In this document: positions 38,202 to 46,992 of the stretch, one piece after another
Layout: every line of letters begins with the position of its first letter
Position numbering within the stretch: position 1 is the first letter of the stretch
Origin: Thermomicrobium sp. CFH 73360
GTDB taxonomy: Bacteria > Chloroflexota > Chloroflexia > Thermomicrobiales > Thermomicrobiaceae
Direction: 5' to 3'
Assembly (NCBI RefSeq): GCF_023806465.1
Contig: NZ_JAMSLS010000002.1
Location: 496,001-560,000 of the forward strand
Length of the DNA stretch: 64,000 bases
Notes under the pieces: model-generated
Told to the model about the DNA's origin: nothing
The model's input: only the letters and a program-made list of their open reading frames with translations
Databases searched by the model: none
Program-made: the position numbers and the translations under genes

Positions 38202-39581
38202 ATGGCTCGGCGGACACTGACGATTGAAGAAGAGTATCGCGCCAAGCACCCCACCTCACAGGCCCGCTACGAACGGGCTCTCCGCGACTTCCCCAGCGGC
38301 GTCACCCATGACGTCCGCTACCAGAAACCGTTCCCCCTCTATGTCGCGCACGCAAGCGGCTCCCGCAAGTGGGACGTCGACGGGAACGAGTTGATCGACT
38401 ACACCATGGGGCATGGTGCGCTCCTCCTCGGTCACGCTCATCCCGCGATTGTGGAAGCCGTCCAGGAGCAGATTCGCCGTGGTACCCACTATGGTGCCGG
38501 TCATGACCTCGAACTCGAGTGGGCTGAGCGGATTCGCCTGCTCAAGCCCTCCTGCGAGCGGGTCAAGTTCACCGCCTCCGGCACTGAAGCAACCCTCCTT
38601 GCGCTCCGGCTCGCCCGCGCCTACACCGGTCGGGAGAAGATCCTCAAGTTTGCTGGGCACTTCCACGGATGGCAGGATTACGCCTTACCCGGCGAAAAGC
38701 CACCCTTCACGGAGACAGCGATCCCGGGAGTTCCACGGGCCGTCCTCGACACGGTCGTCGTTGCTCCGGTCAACGATCTCGACTTCGTCGAGCGCCGATT
38801 GGCCGAGAAAGACATCGCTGCTGTGATCCTGGAGCCGAGCGGTGCCTCCTGGGCCTCGATCCCTCTTCCGGAAGGCTTCCTGCATCGGCTGCGTGAAGTC
38901 ACCGAGCGCACCGGGACACTCCTCATCTTCGATGAGGTCATCACTGGGTTCCGCTGGTCGCCAGGCGGAGTGCAAGGCCTCCTCGGCATCCGCCCCGACC
39001 TCACGACGATGGCGAAGATCGTCGCCGGAGGGCTACCAGGCGGTGCTGTCGGTGGCCGTGCCGATATCATGGCACTGCTCGAGTTCCGTGACGATCCAGA
39101 GTGGAATCGGCGACGCGTTGCGCACCCAGGGACGTTCAACGCGAACCCGCTGTCGGCAGCTGCCGGTTGTGCCTGCCTCCAGTTCGTCGCAGACCCAGCC
39201 GTTCAACGGCACGCCGATGCCATGGCGGCACGCCTCCGCCGTGGCATGAACCAGGTACTTGTCACCCATGGCATTCCGGGCTTCGTGTGGGGCGAAAGCT
39301 CTGTCTTCCACATCGCGCTCGGCCATACCTGCACCAACCAGCGCGGAGAGGACATCCGCATGCCGGAGGGGGTCTCTCCGATCGTGCTCAAGACCGGAAT
39401 GTCACCGGCGCTCGCCACGACGCTCTACCAGGCGATGGTCAACGAGGGCATTGACCTCTTTCACGGTGGCGGGCTCCTCAGCGTCGCCCATACGCCCGAC
39501 GATATTGACCGGACGGTCGAGGCATTCGAGCGCGCCGTCCTCCGCATGCGCGACGAGGGTTGGTTCAACTACACGTTGTGA
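38202..39581 (+). CDS. Class III aminotransferase, glutamate-1-semialdehyde 2,1-aminomutase-like
   Basis: A 459-residue fold-type I PLP enzyme. It has VTHDVRYQKPFPLYV and the WDVDGNELIDYTMGHGALLLGH block of GSA aminomutases, TASGTEATLLALRLAR near residue 128, FDEVITGFRW near residue 247 and the PLP lysine in TTMAKIVAGGLPGGAVGG near residue 270. True HemL is usually about 430 residues and starts differently, and no heme genes are nearby. A role as a general aminotransferase of amino acids or amines is therefore just as likely. AAGGAGG precedes the ATG. It is divergent from the D-cysteine desulfhydrase-like gene, 103 bases apart. Confidence 0.85.
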   Translation: MARRTLTIEEEYRAKHPTSQARYERALRDFPSGVTHDVRYQKPFPLYVAHASGSRKWDVDGNELIDYTMGHGALLLGHAHPAIVEAVQEQIRRGTHYGAGHDLELEWAERIRLLKPSCERVKFTASGTEATLLALRLARAYTGREKILKFAGHFHGWQDYALPGEKPPFTETAIPGVPRAVLDTVVVAPVNDLDFVERRLAEKDIAAVILEPSGASWASIPLPEGFLHRLREVTERTGTLLIFDEVITGFRWSPGGVQGLLGIRPDLTTMAKIVAGGLPGGAVGGRADIMALLEFRDDPEWNRRRVAHPGTFNANPLSAAAGCACLQFVADPAVQRHADAMAARLRRGMNQVLVTHGIPGFVWGESSVFHIALGHTCTNQRGEDIRMPEGVSPIVLKTGMSPALATTLYQAMVNEGIDLFHGGGLLSVAHTPDDIDRTVEAFERAVLRMRDEGWFNYTL

Positions 39582-39593
39582 GGAGCCCACTCC

Positions 39594-40556
39594 TCAGCCA
39601 CTCGTCCGGCGTGCCATTGCGAGCTGCGCGAGCCCGACTGGCGTCCGCCAGTCGGGCCGGCGCGGATCGATTCCACGCACGATATCGTGGTAGAGTCGCT
39701 CCAACGCGCGCGTCACCGCCCCTGGTTTGCCATCGCCGATCACATAGTGATCGATTTCGCCCACGACCGTGATCTCAGCCGCCGTCCCACAAAGGAAGAC
39801 TTCTTCGGCGATGTAAAGCTCAGTGCGGTCGACCGGTCGTTCCTCAATGGTGAGCCCAAGTTCCTCACGGGCAAGCCGCAAGAGTGCATCACGAGTGATG
39901 CTTTCCAAAATACTCTGGGTAATATCAGGGGTGATCAGCTTCCCGTCGCGGACCAGCATGATGCAGGCCCCTGGCGCCTCAGCTACTTTCCCCTCCGTAT
40001 TGAGAAGAATCGCCTGGTCATATCCGTCTAGAACCGCCTCCATCGCAGCTAACTGCCCATTGCGGTAGTTCGAAATGTTCTTCACTCGCGGGGGCATCAC
40101 GTCGTCACTGATCCGTCGCCAGGAGCTGACCTTGGCACGAACGACTTTCCCAGAAAGCAGATGCGAGGGCATCGGACGTGTCGTGATGTACAGACCTGAC
40201 TCTTCAGAGAACCCGCTCAGTGTCTTCGGCCCGGCTGCTCGATAGGCAACTGGCTGAATGTATGTGTCCTCGCAACACTCGTTCGCTCGCAGAAGCTGCA
40301 GGATCGCCTCACTCAGCTCACCAATGCTCCAGCGCCGTGCGAGCCGTACCAGGCGCATCGAACGAAGCAGACGCTCCAAATGCTCGCGGAGCCGAAACAC
40401 ATACGCTTCGCCCGTCTCGGCATTCCAGTACGCACGGATTCCCTCGAAGACCGCACCGACTGTCGACCAGCCAAGTTCCGTCACATGGACGGTCGCCTCT
40501 TCCCACTGCATCTGCCGACCATTCCACCAGAGGAAGCGGGGATGGATCTCACTCAC
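39594..40556 (-). CDS. ilvE: Branched-chain amino acid aminotransferase, paralogue 2
   Basis: A 320-residue class IV aminotransferase. It shows VGAVFEGIRAYWN near residue 35, the PLP lysine in PPRVKNISNYRNGQLA near residue 160, LNTEGKVAEAPGACIMLV in place of the usual EGSGENIF loop, and ELYIAEEVFLCGTAAEITVV near the C-terminus. The start is a GTG at 40556 after GAGGAGG. The altered cofactor-loop sequence relative to paralogue 1 at 21960 suggests that the two have different substrate ranges. It ends 12 bases from the convergent class III aminotransferase. Confidence 0.9.
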   Translation of the reverse strand: MSEIHPRFLWWNGRQMQWEEATVHVTELGWSTVGAVFEGIRAYWNAETGEAYVFRLREHLERLLRSMRLVRLARRWSIGELSEAILQLLRANECCEDTYIQPVAYRAAGPKTLSGFSEESGLYITTRPMPSHLLSGKVVRAKVSSWRRISDDVMPPRVKNISNYRNGQLAAMEAVLDGYDQAILLNTEGKVAEAPGACIMLVRDGKLITPDITQSILESITRDALLRLAREELGLTIEERPVDRTELYIAEEVFLCGTAAEITVVGEIDHYVIGDGKPGAVTRALERLYHDIVRGIDPRRPDWRTPVGLAQLAMARRTSG

Positions 40557-41417
40557 TGCATCCTCCTCTTCCGAACCTCAATCGCCCAAAAGTCAACGTA
40601 ACTGCGCTCCGTGACACTCCTTCGCGCAGGATCGTCGGCCATCATAGCATGGGCAGAAGGCCATCAGGAGGGTGGAATCCTTGCAGTCTGGTAAGATCGA
40701 GCCACCATTCCACCACGCGGTAGACGGAAATCGATGAGCACGCTCCTGAGAAGCTCACGACCGTCACTGTCCCAGGTGGGTTGCTCATTCCCCTCACGCT
40801 CGGAGAGGGGGCATGCCTCACGCATCGTTTGCCGGGACGATGCATCACCCAGGCCCCGGAGGAGAGTGACACACGACGTTCACCGGCTCAGGGAGCGAAA
40901 AATTGGTGGATGGAGATCCGGTAGCGGCAGTCCTTGTTCACAGCACCATCCTCGGAAGGATAGCCGCCTTATCTAAGGCGTGTGGCACAAACAGCCACCA
41001 CCCACCTTTCCTCGCCGAAAGAGAGACTCGCTACTCGCCTCTGCCCGTTACTCTCTGACACTTGATCCTCTCGGCATTGTGGTCACGACGACACACCGCT
41101 GATCAACCGTCGAGAAGACGGCACCTTGGCCACAGGCGAGCACCTACTCAGAGTCCTCTTGAGATCCGCCAGTACACCGTTCGATCAGGGAAACGGAATC
41201 TTCCGGGCCATAGATGTGTGACCGTCGCTTGGCGGGAGAACTCAAAGGGGCACGCGAGATCCAGCATGTTGTGGGCCGCTATCGATGTCCGTCGCATCGC
41301 GTTCGGCGACGCTGTTGCTCCCTCCACAGCAGAGATGGCCTTGCAAGGACGACTGTATCCGCATGGGAGCGAAGAGCGATCCGGCCCGAATGGACTAGCA
41401 GACCACACCAAAATCAG
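40557..41417. other. Long gap between ilvE paralogue 2 and the second peptide-binding gene
   Basis: 861 bases. The frames present are short and lack ribosome sites. A perfect palindrome CGCCTTA-TC-TAAGGCG lies at 40965-40980. GGGTGGAATCC near 40672 recalls part of a T-box but lacks the rest of that motif. No RNA gene recognised. Confidence 0.45.
40965..40980. repeat. Palindrome in the gap
   Basis: A perfect 7-bp inverted repeat with a two-base centre. It has the size of a binding site for a dimeric regulator, but it is more than 400 bases from either neighbouring gene, so its role is unknown. Confidence 0.4.
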
Positions 41418-43196
41418 CTAGCTTGAGTGTTGACGGACCACGACGTTACTCAGGAAACGACTGAAGAGTGCGCCAGGACCGACCAGCATCCCGTCTCGCG
41501 CACGCGGCAAGCTCACCACCCATGGCTGGACGAGAAAGCTCGCAGTAGGATGAACGACAGGAATCACAACACTGTCCCCTTGAATCACGAACTCACACTG
41601 CCGGTAAGCACCAAGCCGCCGCGAGAGTTCCGTCTCACCGCGGGCCAGCGCGAAGAATCGCTCCAGTTCATCGCTCGACCAGCGCAGTCCCTGTAGCGCC
41701 TTCCGCTCACGGGAGAAGAGCCACTCATAGAGCGCCGCACCGTCGGGAAACGGTAACGGCCAGCGCCACCAGAGGAGCTGAAAGGTTCCGTCATTGACCG
41801 CGCGCATCCACGCCTGCCCCTCCAGGCGCTCGAGCTCCACTCCAACGCCTAAATTCGCCGCGAGTTGAGCAACGACGTCCTGCAGAACGGCCTCTTCCAC
41901 GGGTGAACTTGACGGGGGAGCGGTGAACCGGAGCACAGGCGCTTCACGTTCACGGAGCGGGCCCCATCTTTGCCAGGCCTCGAGCGGTGCAAAGCGGTGC
42001 ATTTCCTGCAGGCTAGCGTCCTGTACAAACCCCGGCACCCCTGGTGGGACAAGCGTCACAGCTGGCTCGACTGCGCCGTAGAGAAGCTGACGGAGTCGCT
42101 CTCGATCAATTGCTCGGCTGAGCGTCCGGCGGAACTCCACTTGGTCCAACGGAGGGACGTCAGGTTGCACGACCAGGAACCAGGTCTCCGGCAAGATACT
42201 TCGTTGCAGCCGTTCGAGTAGGCTTTCGTCGCTCGTGACCTCCGGTAAGAACTCCTGCGGAACGGCTGCAAAATCCACTCGCCCCTGAAAGAAGGGGAGG
42301 AGCGGCTCGTTGGGCTGTGCCACCATGACCATACAGCTGTCGAGAGCGAGGGCAGAACGGTTCCAGTAGTATGGATTCGGCGAAAGCACGTACCCCGAAC
42401 CACGCTCCCACGAGATGAGCCAAAACGGACCATTGGAGACGCAGCGACCAGCCTCAGTCCAGCTGTTCCCCCAACGTTCGACAGACGGACGATGTGCGGG
42501 GAGAAACCGAGGGGTGCCGAGAATCCACAGGAAGTAGCCAGCGGGACGTTCCAACTCTACCTCAAGTGTCCAGTCATCCAGAGCGTGGACGGCGAGTGCC
42601 TCCGGGGGCAGCAGGCCCTGGCGCACAGCGCGTGCGTTGCCGACGACATCAAGGAACTCCGCCTGCGGCGCGGGTTGCGCCGGATCCAGCATGCGTTGCC
42701 AGGACCAGACGAAGTCTGATGCCCGCACTGGATCGCCATTCGACCAGCCAGCGCTCATGCGTCGGAGTGTGAACACCCAGCGCGTGCCATCGGCTGAGAT
42801 GTCCCAACGTTCTGCCCAGTCTGGTCGCACGTCATAATCTGGCGTCAAACGGACGAGTCCAGCAAAGAGCTCCGGTTCCCCGCCACAAGCGGGATCGGCG
42901 TTGAAGTCATGACTCCGTGGTTCGTTGAGTTGCAGACGGACGAAGATCCGAGCGGACGGCGGCGTTGATGTCGCACGTGGTGTCGGTGTCAGACGGGGTG
43001 TCGGCGTCAACACCGCGGTCGGGACTGGTGTCGGACGAGTTGACGGTGTTGGCGTCACCGCAGGAAGGGTGGTTGGAGTCGGAACTGGCTCGTTCCGACG
43101 ACAGGTGGCGAGCAGCAGACCGGTGCCAAACAGAGCGAGCTGGCGCCGGGTCAGCCGCAGCGAAGGCCATCGCGTATTGGTGGGCCGGTCGCCCAC
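41418..43196 (-). CDS. Family 5 extracellular solute-binding lipoprotein, second copy
   Basis: A 592-residue exported lipoprotein. The signal region contains RRQLALFGTGLLLATC, a lipobox ending in Cys near residue 31, with a double Arg and Gln that resembles a twin-arginine motif. A repetitive linker of alternating Thr, Pro, Val and Ala runs to about residue 80. The binding domain then shows ELFAGLVRLTPDYDVRPDWAERWDISADGTRWVFTLR and WSNGDPVRASDFVWSWQRMLDP. It differs strongly from the copy at 20141. No permease or ATPase is adjacent. It follows the ROK kinase gene on the same strand. Ligand unknown. Confidence 0.9.
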   Translation of the reverse strand: MGDRPTNTRWPSLRLTRRQLALFGTGLLLATCRRNEPVPTPTTLPAVTPTPSTRPTPVPTAVLTPTPRLTPTPRATSTPPSARIFVRLQLNEPRSHDFNADPACGGEPELFAGLVRLTPDYDVRPDWAERWDISADGTRWVFTLRRMSAGWSNGDPVRASDFVWSWQRMLDPAQPAPQAEFLDVVGNARAVRQGLLPPEALAVHALDDWTLEVELERPAGYFLWILGTPRFLPAHRPSVERWGNSWTEAGRCVSNGPFWLISWERGSGYVLSPNPYYWNRSALALDSCMVMVAQPNEPLLPFFQGRVDFAAVPQEFLPEVTSDESLLERLQRSILPETWFLVVQPDVPPLDQVEFRRTLSRAIDRERLRQLLYGAVEPAVTLVPPGVPGFVQDASLQEMHRFAPLEAWQRWGPLREREAPVLRFTAPPSSSPVEEAVLQDVVAQLAANLGVGVELERLEGQAWMRAVNDGTFQLLWWRWPLPFPDGAALYEWLFSRERKALQGLRWSSDELERFFALARGETELSRRLGAYRQCEFVIQGDSVVIPVVHPTASFLVQPWVVSLPRARDGMLVGPGALFSRFLSNVVVRQHSS

Positions 43197-43217
43197 GAAG
43201 CTCGTCCTCCCGATGGC

Positions 43218-44195
43218 TCAGGGCAGGCGAATCTCCGCGCCTGCCCCCTCGCCAGCGAGGAAGGCACGGGCTGCGGCGCCGTAGAGTCCGGTATCGTCCC
43301 CAAGCGCCGAGCGCCGCACCTCCACATGTTCAGCGATATAGTGGATCGCATAGACCGGCAACCAACGGCGGAGGGGCTCCAGCAGGAGATCACCAGCTCG
43401 CGCCACCCCACCGCCAATGACGATCAGCTGCGGATTGAACACATTCACCAGTCCGGCTAGCCCAGCGGCAAGCGCTCGGGCTGCACCTTCGAGGATCGCG
43501 CGCGCTCCTGCATCACCGTGCTGCGCAGCCTCGACCACATGCGCCGCCGTCACTGGCCCATCGCCAGCCAGCTCTCGGAGGAACTCCGAGCGGCCGGAGC
43601 TGATCAGGGCTTCGCCATCGCGCGCCAGCGCCCACCCACCGATGTACGCCTCGATACAACCAACGCCGCCACAGTGACAGCGAGGGCCATTGGGATCGAC
43701 CGGCACATGCCCAACCTCGGTGCCAAGTCCATGGACCCCTTCGACCAGCTGACCGTGCGAGATGATTCCGCCTCCGACCCCCGTCCCCAGCATGATGTGG
43801 ATCAGGTGACGGCATCCTTTGGCAGCACCGAACAGTGCCTCACCCAGCGCCGCACCATTTCCATCGTTCCCGAGCACGACCCGCCGCCCAAGTCGCTCTT
43901 CCAGCAACTGCCGCAACGGTACGTGCTGCCAACCCACCAGGTTCGGCGCGAACAACACCACACCGCTCGCTGGCTCCAGCGGCCCGGGGGCAACCACCCC
44001 TACTGGCACCGAGCGCTCGACTCCCGCCTCTCGTGCGACTTGGTCGACCAACCGCACAATTCGCTCCACGACCGCGAGAACTCCGTCACGCGCCCCGGTC
44101 GGAGTCATGTGATGATGGACGAGTGTCCCATCACGATGGACCAGCGCTGCGCGCAGGTTTGTCGCGCCAAAGTCGACTGCGATGACCGCGTCCAT
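43218..44195 (-). CDS. ROK-family sugar kinase (probable glucokinase)
   Basis: A 325-residue ROK protein. The ATP-binding start is VIAVDFGATNLRAALV; the catalytic aspartate is in LGNDGNGAALGEALFG; HIMLGTGVGGGIISHG binds phosphate. The ROK zinc motif CHCGGVGCIEAY near residue 180 and the preceding GTEVGH complete the signature. There is no N-terminal helix-turn-helix, so it is an enzyme and not a repressor. Glucose or a related hexose is the most likely substrate. The neighbouring glycosyltransferase and manC point to sugar activation for surface glycans, which is an inference from context. Confidence 0.9.
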   Translation of the reverse strand: MDAVIAVDFGATNLRAALVHRDGTLVHHHMTPTGARDGVLAVVERIVRLVDQVAREAGVERSVPVGVVAPGPLEPASGVVLFAPNLVGWQHVPLRQLLEERLGRRVVLGNDGNGAALGEALFGAAKGCRHLIHIMLGTGVGGGIISHGQLVEGVHGLGTEVGHVPVDPNGPRCHCGGVGCIEAYIGGWALARDGEALISSGRSEFLRELAGDGPVTAAHVVEAAQHGDAGARAILEGAARALAAGLAGLVNVFNPQLIVIGGGVARAGDLLLEPLRRWLPVYAIHYIAEHVEVRRSALGDDTGLYGAAARAFLAGEGAGAEIRLP

Positions 44196-44215
44196 GCAGT
44201 CCTCCGCCCCGCTAC

Positions 44216-44926
44216 TCAGTCGAACAGCCGGTAGCGGACGAGGGTCGCCAACACAGTCAGGCCGTCACGCCAGGTGATCTTCTTCCCTTCCCAATACTCG
44301 CGACCATTGTAGGAGATCGGCACTTCGTAGATTCGATAACCGCGCTTGAGGATCTGGGCCGTGATCTCCGGGTCGAACCCCCAGCGGTCGCTGCGCAGCC
44401 GGAGCTGCCGGGCTACCTCGGCGGTGAAGACTTTATATCCTGTCTCCATATCGGTCAGTGTAGTGTCGTAGAGCACGTTCGCGACGAAGGTCAGGAACCG
44501 GTTCCCGACCCAGTGCCAGAAGTACATCGCCTTGTGCTCCCCGAGGAAACGCGATCCATACACCACCTGGCTACGCCCCTCCACGATCGGGCGGAGAAGC
44601 TGCGGATAGTCGCGTGGATCGTATTCCAAATCGGCGTCCTGAACGATCAGGACATCACCTGTTGCAGCTTGGAGGGCCGAGCGGATCGCTGCACCTTTTC
44701 CGCGATTGACCGGATGGAGGATGAGGATCAGGTCGCGCGAGTGTGCCGCTTCTTCTTGCAAGTACTCGCGTGTGCCGTCGGTTGAGCCATCGTCGACCAC
44801 CACCAACTCGCGCTCGTAGGGGAGCTCCACCGCCCGAACGCGCCGCAGAACTTCCCCGATCGTCCGCACCTCGTTGTACACCGGGATCAAGACCGAGAGG
44901 CGACGGATCGACCGGGGCGCACTCAT
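44216..44926 (-). CDS. Family 2 glycosyltransferase, dolichol-phosphate mannose synthase-like
   Basis: A 236-residue GT-A enzyme. LSVLIPVYNEVRTIGEVLRRV opens the nucleotide-binding fold, VVDDGSTDGTREYLQ follows, and VQDADLEYDPRDYPQLL near residue 95 holds the metal-binding D-x-D. There is no C-terminal membrane domain, so it resembles the soluble polyprenyl-phosphate glycosyltransferases that supply lipid-linked sugar for membrane or surface glycans. The ATG at 44926 follows GGAGG; the GTG 12 bases upstream is part of that ribosome site. It begins 17 bases after hslU. Confidence 0.9.
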   Translation of the reverse strand: MSAPRSIRRLSVLIPVYNEVRTIGEVLRRVRAVELPYERELVVVDDGSTDGTREYLQEEAAHSRDLILILHPVNRGKGAAIRSALQAATGDVLIVQDADLEYDPRDYPQLLRPIVEGRSQVVYGSRFLGEHKAMYFWHWVGNRFLTFVANVLYDTTLTDMETGYKVFTAEVARQLRLRSDRWGFDPEITAQILKRGYRIYEVPISYNGREYWEGKKITWRDGLTVLATLVRYRLFD

Positions 44927-44942
44927 TGCGTCCTCCACTTCT

Positions 44943-46379
44943 TTAGAGGATGAATTTGCTCAGGTCCTCATCCGCGACGATCTGGCCGACGCGCTGTCGC
45001 ACAGACTCGGCATCAATTCGTACCGTCTGACCGGCCAGCTCCGGTGCCCGGAAACTCAGGTCCTCGATGACCTTCTCCATGATCGTCGCCAGACGCCGGG
45101 CACCAATGTCCTCCGCTCGGCTATTGACCAGGGCAGCAAGCCGGGCAATCTCGCGCAGTCCGTCGTCCGTGAACTCGAGTTCCACCCCCTCGACCCGGAG
45201 GAGTTCGCGGTATTGCCGCGTGAGGGCATTCTCCGGAACCGTGAGGATGCAGTAGAGGTCATTCTCTGTCAAGCGGCGGAGCTCAACCCGAATGGGAAAC
45301 CGTCCCTGGAGCTCCGGGATCAGGTCCGACGGGCTCGCATTGTGGAAGGCACCGGCGGCGATGAACAGAATGTGGTCAGTGCGCACTGGCCCGTACCGTG
45401 TCATGACCACCGATCCCTCCACAATTGGCAAGAGATCTCGCTGCACCCCCTCGCCCGAGACATCCGGCCCGTATTCACCGTCCTTGGTGATCAACTTGTC
45501 GATCTCATCAATGAAGACGATCCCACTCTCCTCGGCCCGCTTGATCGCCGCCTCGACAACCGCATCGAAGTCGACCAGCCGTTGTGCTTCCTGCTGCGTC
45601 AGGATGCGACGCGCTTCGCGGATCGAGACACGTCGCGTCCGGCGTCGTGTCTGGAGCGACTCGAGGAGTTCCGCGACCGTGTCTTGGAATTCGTCGAGAT
45701 CGACCCCACCATTCTCCGCGTACGGCGTGACGAAGAGATCGAACTCCGTCTCGAGGTCGAGCTCGATGGTTTCGTCTTCGAGTCCATCGCGGGCAAGCAG
45801 ATCAAGCAAGCGCCGCCGCTCGCGAGCCATCCGCCGCTCGCGCTTGCGCCGCTCCTCCGGAGGCTCGCTTTGGCTGTCGGATTCGTCTTCGTGCCCATTC
45901 CGCTTCGCGCGCCGCCGTTCGCGCTGTTCGACGAGCAGATCGACGAGCCGCTGCAGAGCAGCCCGCGAGGCTTCCTCACGAACCGCCTCCAGGCGCTCGC
46001 CATGGAGCATGCTGATGCTCACTTCGACAAGCTCGCGGATGATCGACTCCACATCACGCCCAACGTAACCAACCTCGGTGAACTTCGTCGCCTCTACCTT
46101 GACAAACGGTGCATCGACCAGCTTGGCGACCCGCCGGGCGATCTCGGTCTTGCCGACACCAGTCGGACCTATCATCAGAATGTTCTTCGGCACAATGTCG
46201 CGCCGGAGTTCCTCCGGCAGCTGCTGCCAGCGCCAGCGGTTGCGAATCGCGATCGCAACTGCGCGCTTGGCCTCCTCCTGGCCCACGATGTACCGATCAA
46301 GCTCGGCGACAATCTCGGCTGGTGTCAATGGAATAGTGCCCCGTTCAGGGCGAACGATCGATGTCATCAACGTGTTCAT
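44943..46379 (-). CDS. hslU: ATP-dependent protease ATPase subunit HslU
   Basis: A 478-residue AAA+ unfoldase that feeds proteins to HslV. It shows [22 protein letters not shown] at the N-terminus, Walker [30 protein letters not shown] (pore loop GYVG) and Walker [11 protein letters not shown] near residue 270. The inserted I domain is rich in Arg and Glu, and the C-terminus ends DEDLSKFIL as in the family, the tail that docks into HslV. The start is uncertain: ATGs at 46379 and 46367 or a GTG at 46388 are possible. I prefer 46379, just after GAGG. It overlaps the end of hslV. Confidence 0.95.
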   Translation of the reverse strand: MNTLMTSIVRPERGTIPLTPAEIVAELDRYIVGQEEAKRAVAIAIRNRWRWQQLPEELRRDIVPKNILMIGPTGVGKTEIARRVAKLVDAPFVKVEATKFTEVGYVGRDVESIIRELVEVSISMLHGERLEAVREEASRAALQRLVDLLVEQRERRRAKRNGHEDESDSQSEPPEERRKRERRMARERRRLLDLLARDGLEDETIELDLETEFDLFVTPYAENGGVDLDEFQDTVAELLESLQTRRRTRRVSIREARRILTQQEAQRLVDFDAVVEAAIKRAEESGIVFIDEIDKLITKDGEYGPDVSGEGVQRDLLPIVEGSVVMTRYGPVRTDHILFIAAGAFHNASPSDLIPELQGRFPIRVELRRLTENDLYCILTVPENALTRQYRELLRVEGVELEFTDDGLREIARLAALVNSRAEDIGARRLATIMEKVIEDLSFRAPELAGQTVRIDAESVRQRVGQIVADEDLSKFIL

Positions 46380-46938
46380 CAGCCTCACGCTCTGGTGGTG
46401 CGGTGAGAAGAGTCACCGCGTGATTGGTATAGACACAGAGGTCGGCGGCCACCTCCATCGCCGCGCGCGCAATCTCCGCCGCGCTCATTCGCGTGTGTCG
46501 CAATAAGGCACGGGCTGCAGCCGCAGCGTAGGGCCCACCTGTCCCAATCGCGGCGATTCCGTCGTCCGGTTCGATCACATCACCGTCACCCGAGATCATT
46601 AGGAGCTGGCGGGGATCAGCCACGAGCAGCTGGGCCTCCAGCCGCCGCAGGTAGCGGTCTGCCCGCCATTCTTTTGCCAGCTCCACTGCGGCACGGCGGA
46701 GATCCCCATCACAAGCACGGAGGTGCTGTTCGAACTTCTCAAACAGCGTCAATGCGTCCGCGACTGCACCGGCGAATCCCGCGAGCACTTGCCCACCAGC
46801 GAGGGCACGAATCTTCCGTGCGTGGCGCTTGAGCACCACGTCACCTGCCGTCACTTGGCCATCTCCGGCGACGGCAACCTGTCCATCCCGGAGGACACCC
46901 AGGATGGTCGTCCCGTGCCAGACTTCGCCCTCGCGCAC
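46345..46938 (-). CDS. hslV: ATP-dependent protease subunit HslV with short propeptide
   Basis: A 197-residue proteasome-like peptidase. The nucleophile is a threonine in HGTTILGV, here T10, preceded by nine residues. [26 protein letters not shown] is the diagnostic stretch. The start is a GTG at 46938 with GGGAGG eight bases before it, so the nine residues are translated and must be cut off to free the threonine. Most enterobacterial HslV lose only Met. The C-terminus extends about 20 residues past the core into an acidic tail whose codons overlap hslU. Confidence 0.94.
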   Translation of the reverse strand: MREGEVWHGTTILGVLRDGQVAVAGDGQVTAGDVVLKRHARKIRALAGGQVLAGFAGAVADALTLFEKFEQHLRACDGDLRRAAVELAKEWRADRYLRRLEAQLLVADPRQLLMISGDGDVIEPDDGIAAIGTGGPYAAAAARALLRHTRMSAAEIARAAMEVAADLCVYTNHAVTLLTAPPEREADEHVDDIDRSP

Positions 46939-46992
46939 GCTCCGTGCCTCCCGCGGCCGGGGTGGCCGTCAACCCTTCAAGTATACCCCCAC

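Noticed and set aside
40660-40740. GGGTGGAATCC and nearby CCACCACGCGG resembling T-box pieces
   Set aside because: The T-box core AGGGTGGNACCGCG is not present on either strand, and no specifier stem or terminator pair leads into an amino acid gene in the right direction.
42960-43110. Repetitive GTCGG/GGTGTC DNA within the second peptide-binding gene
   Set aside because: It encodes the Thr/Pro linker after the lipobox, a normal low-complexity tether, not a CRISPR or regulatory repeat.
44874-46406. Plus-strand 510-codon frame opposite hslU
   Set aside because: Antisense shadow of a complete HslU with all AAA+ motifs.
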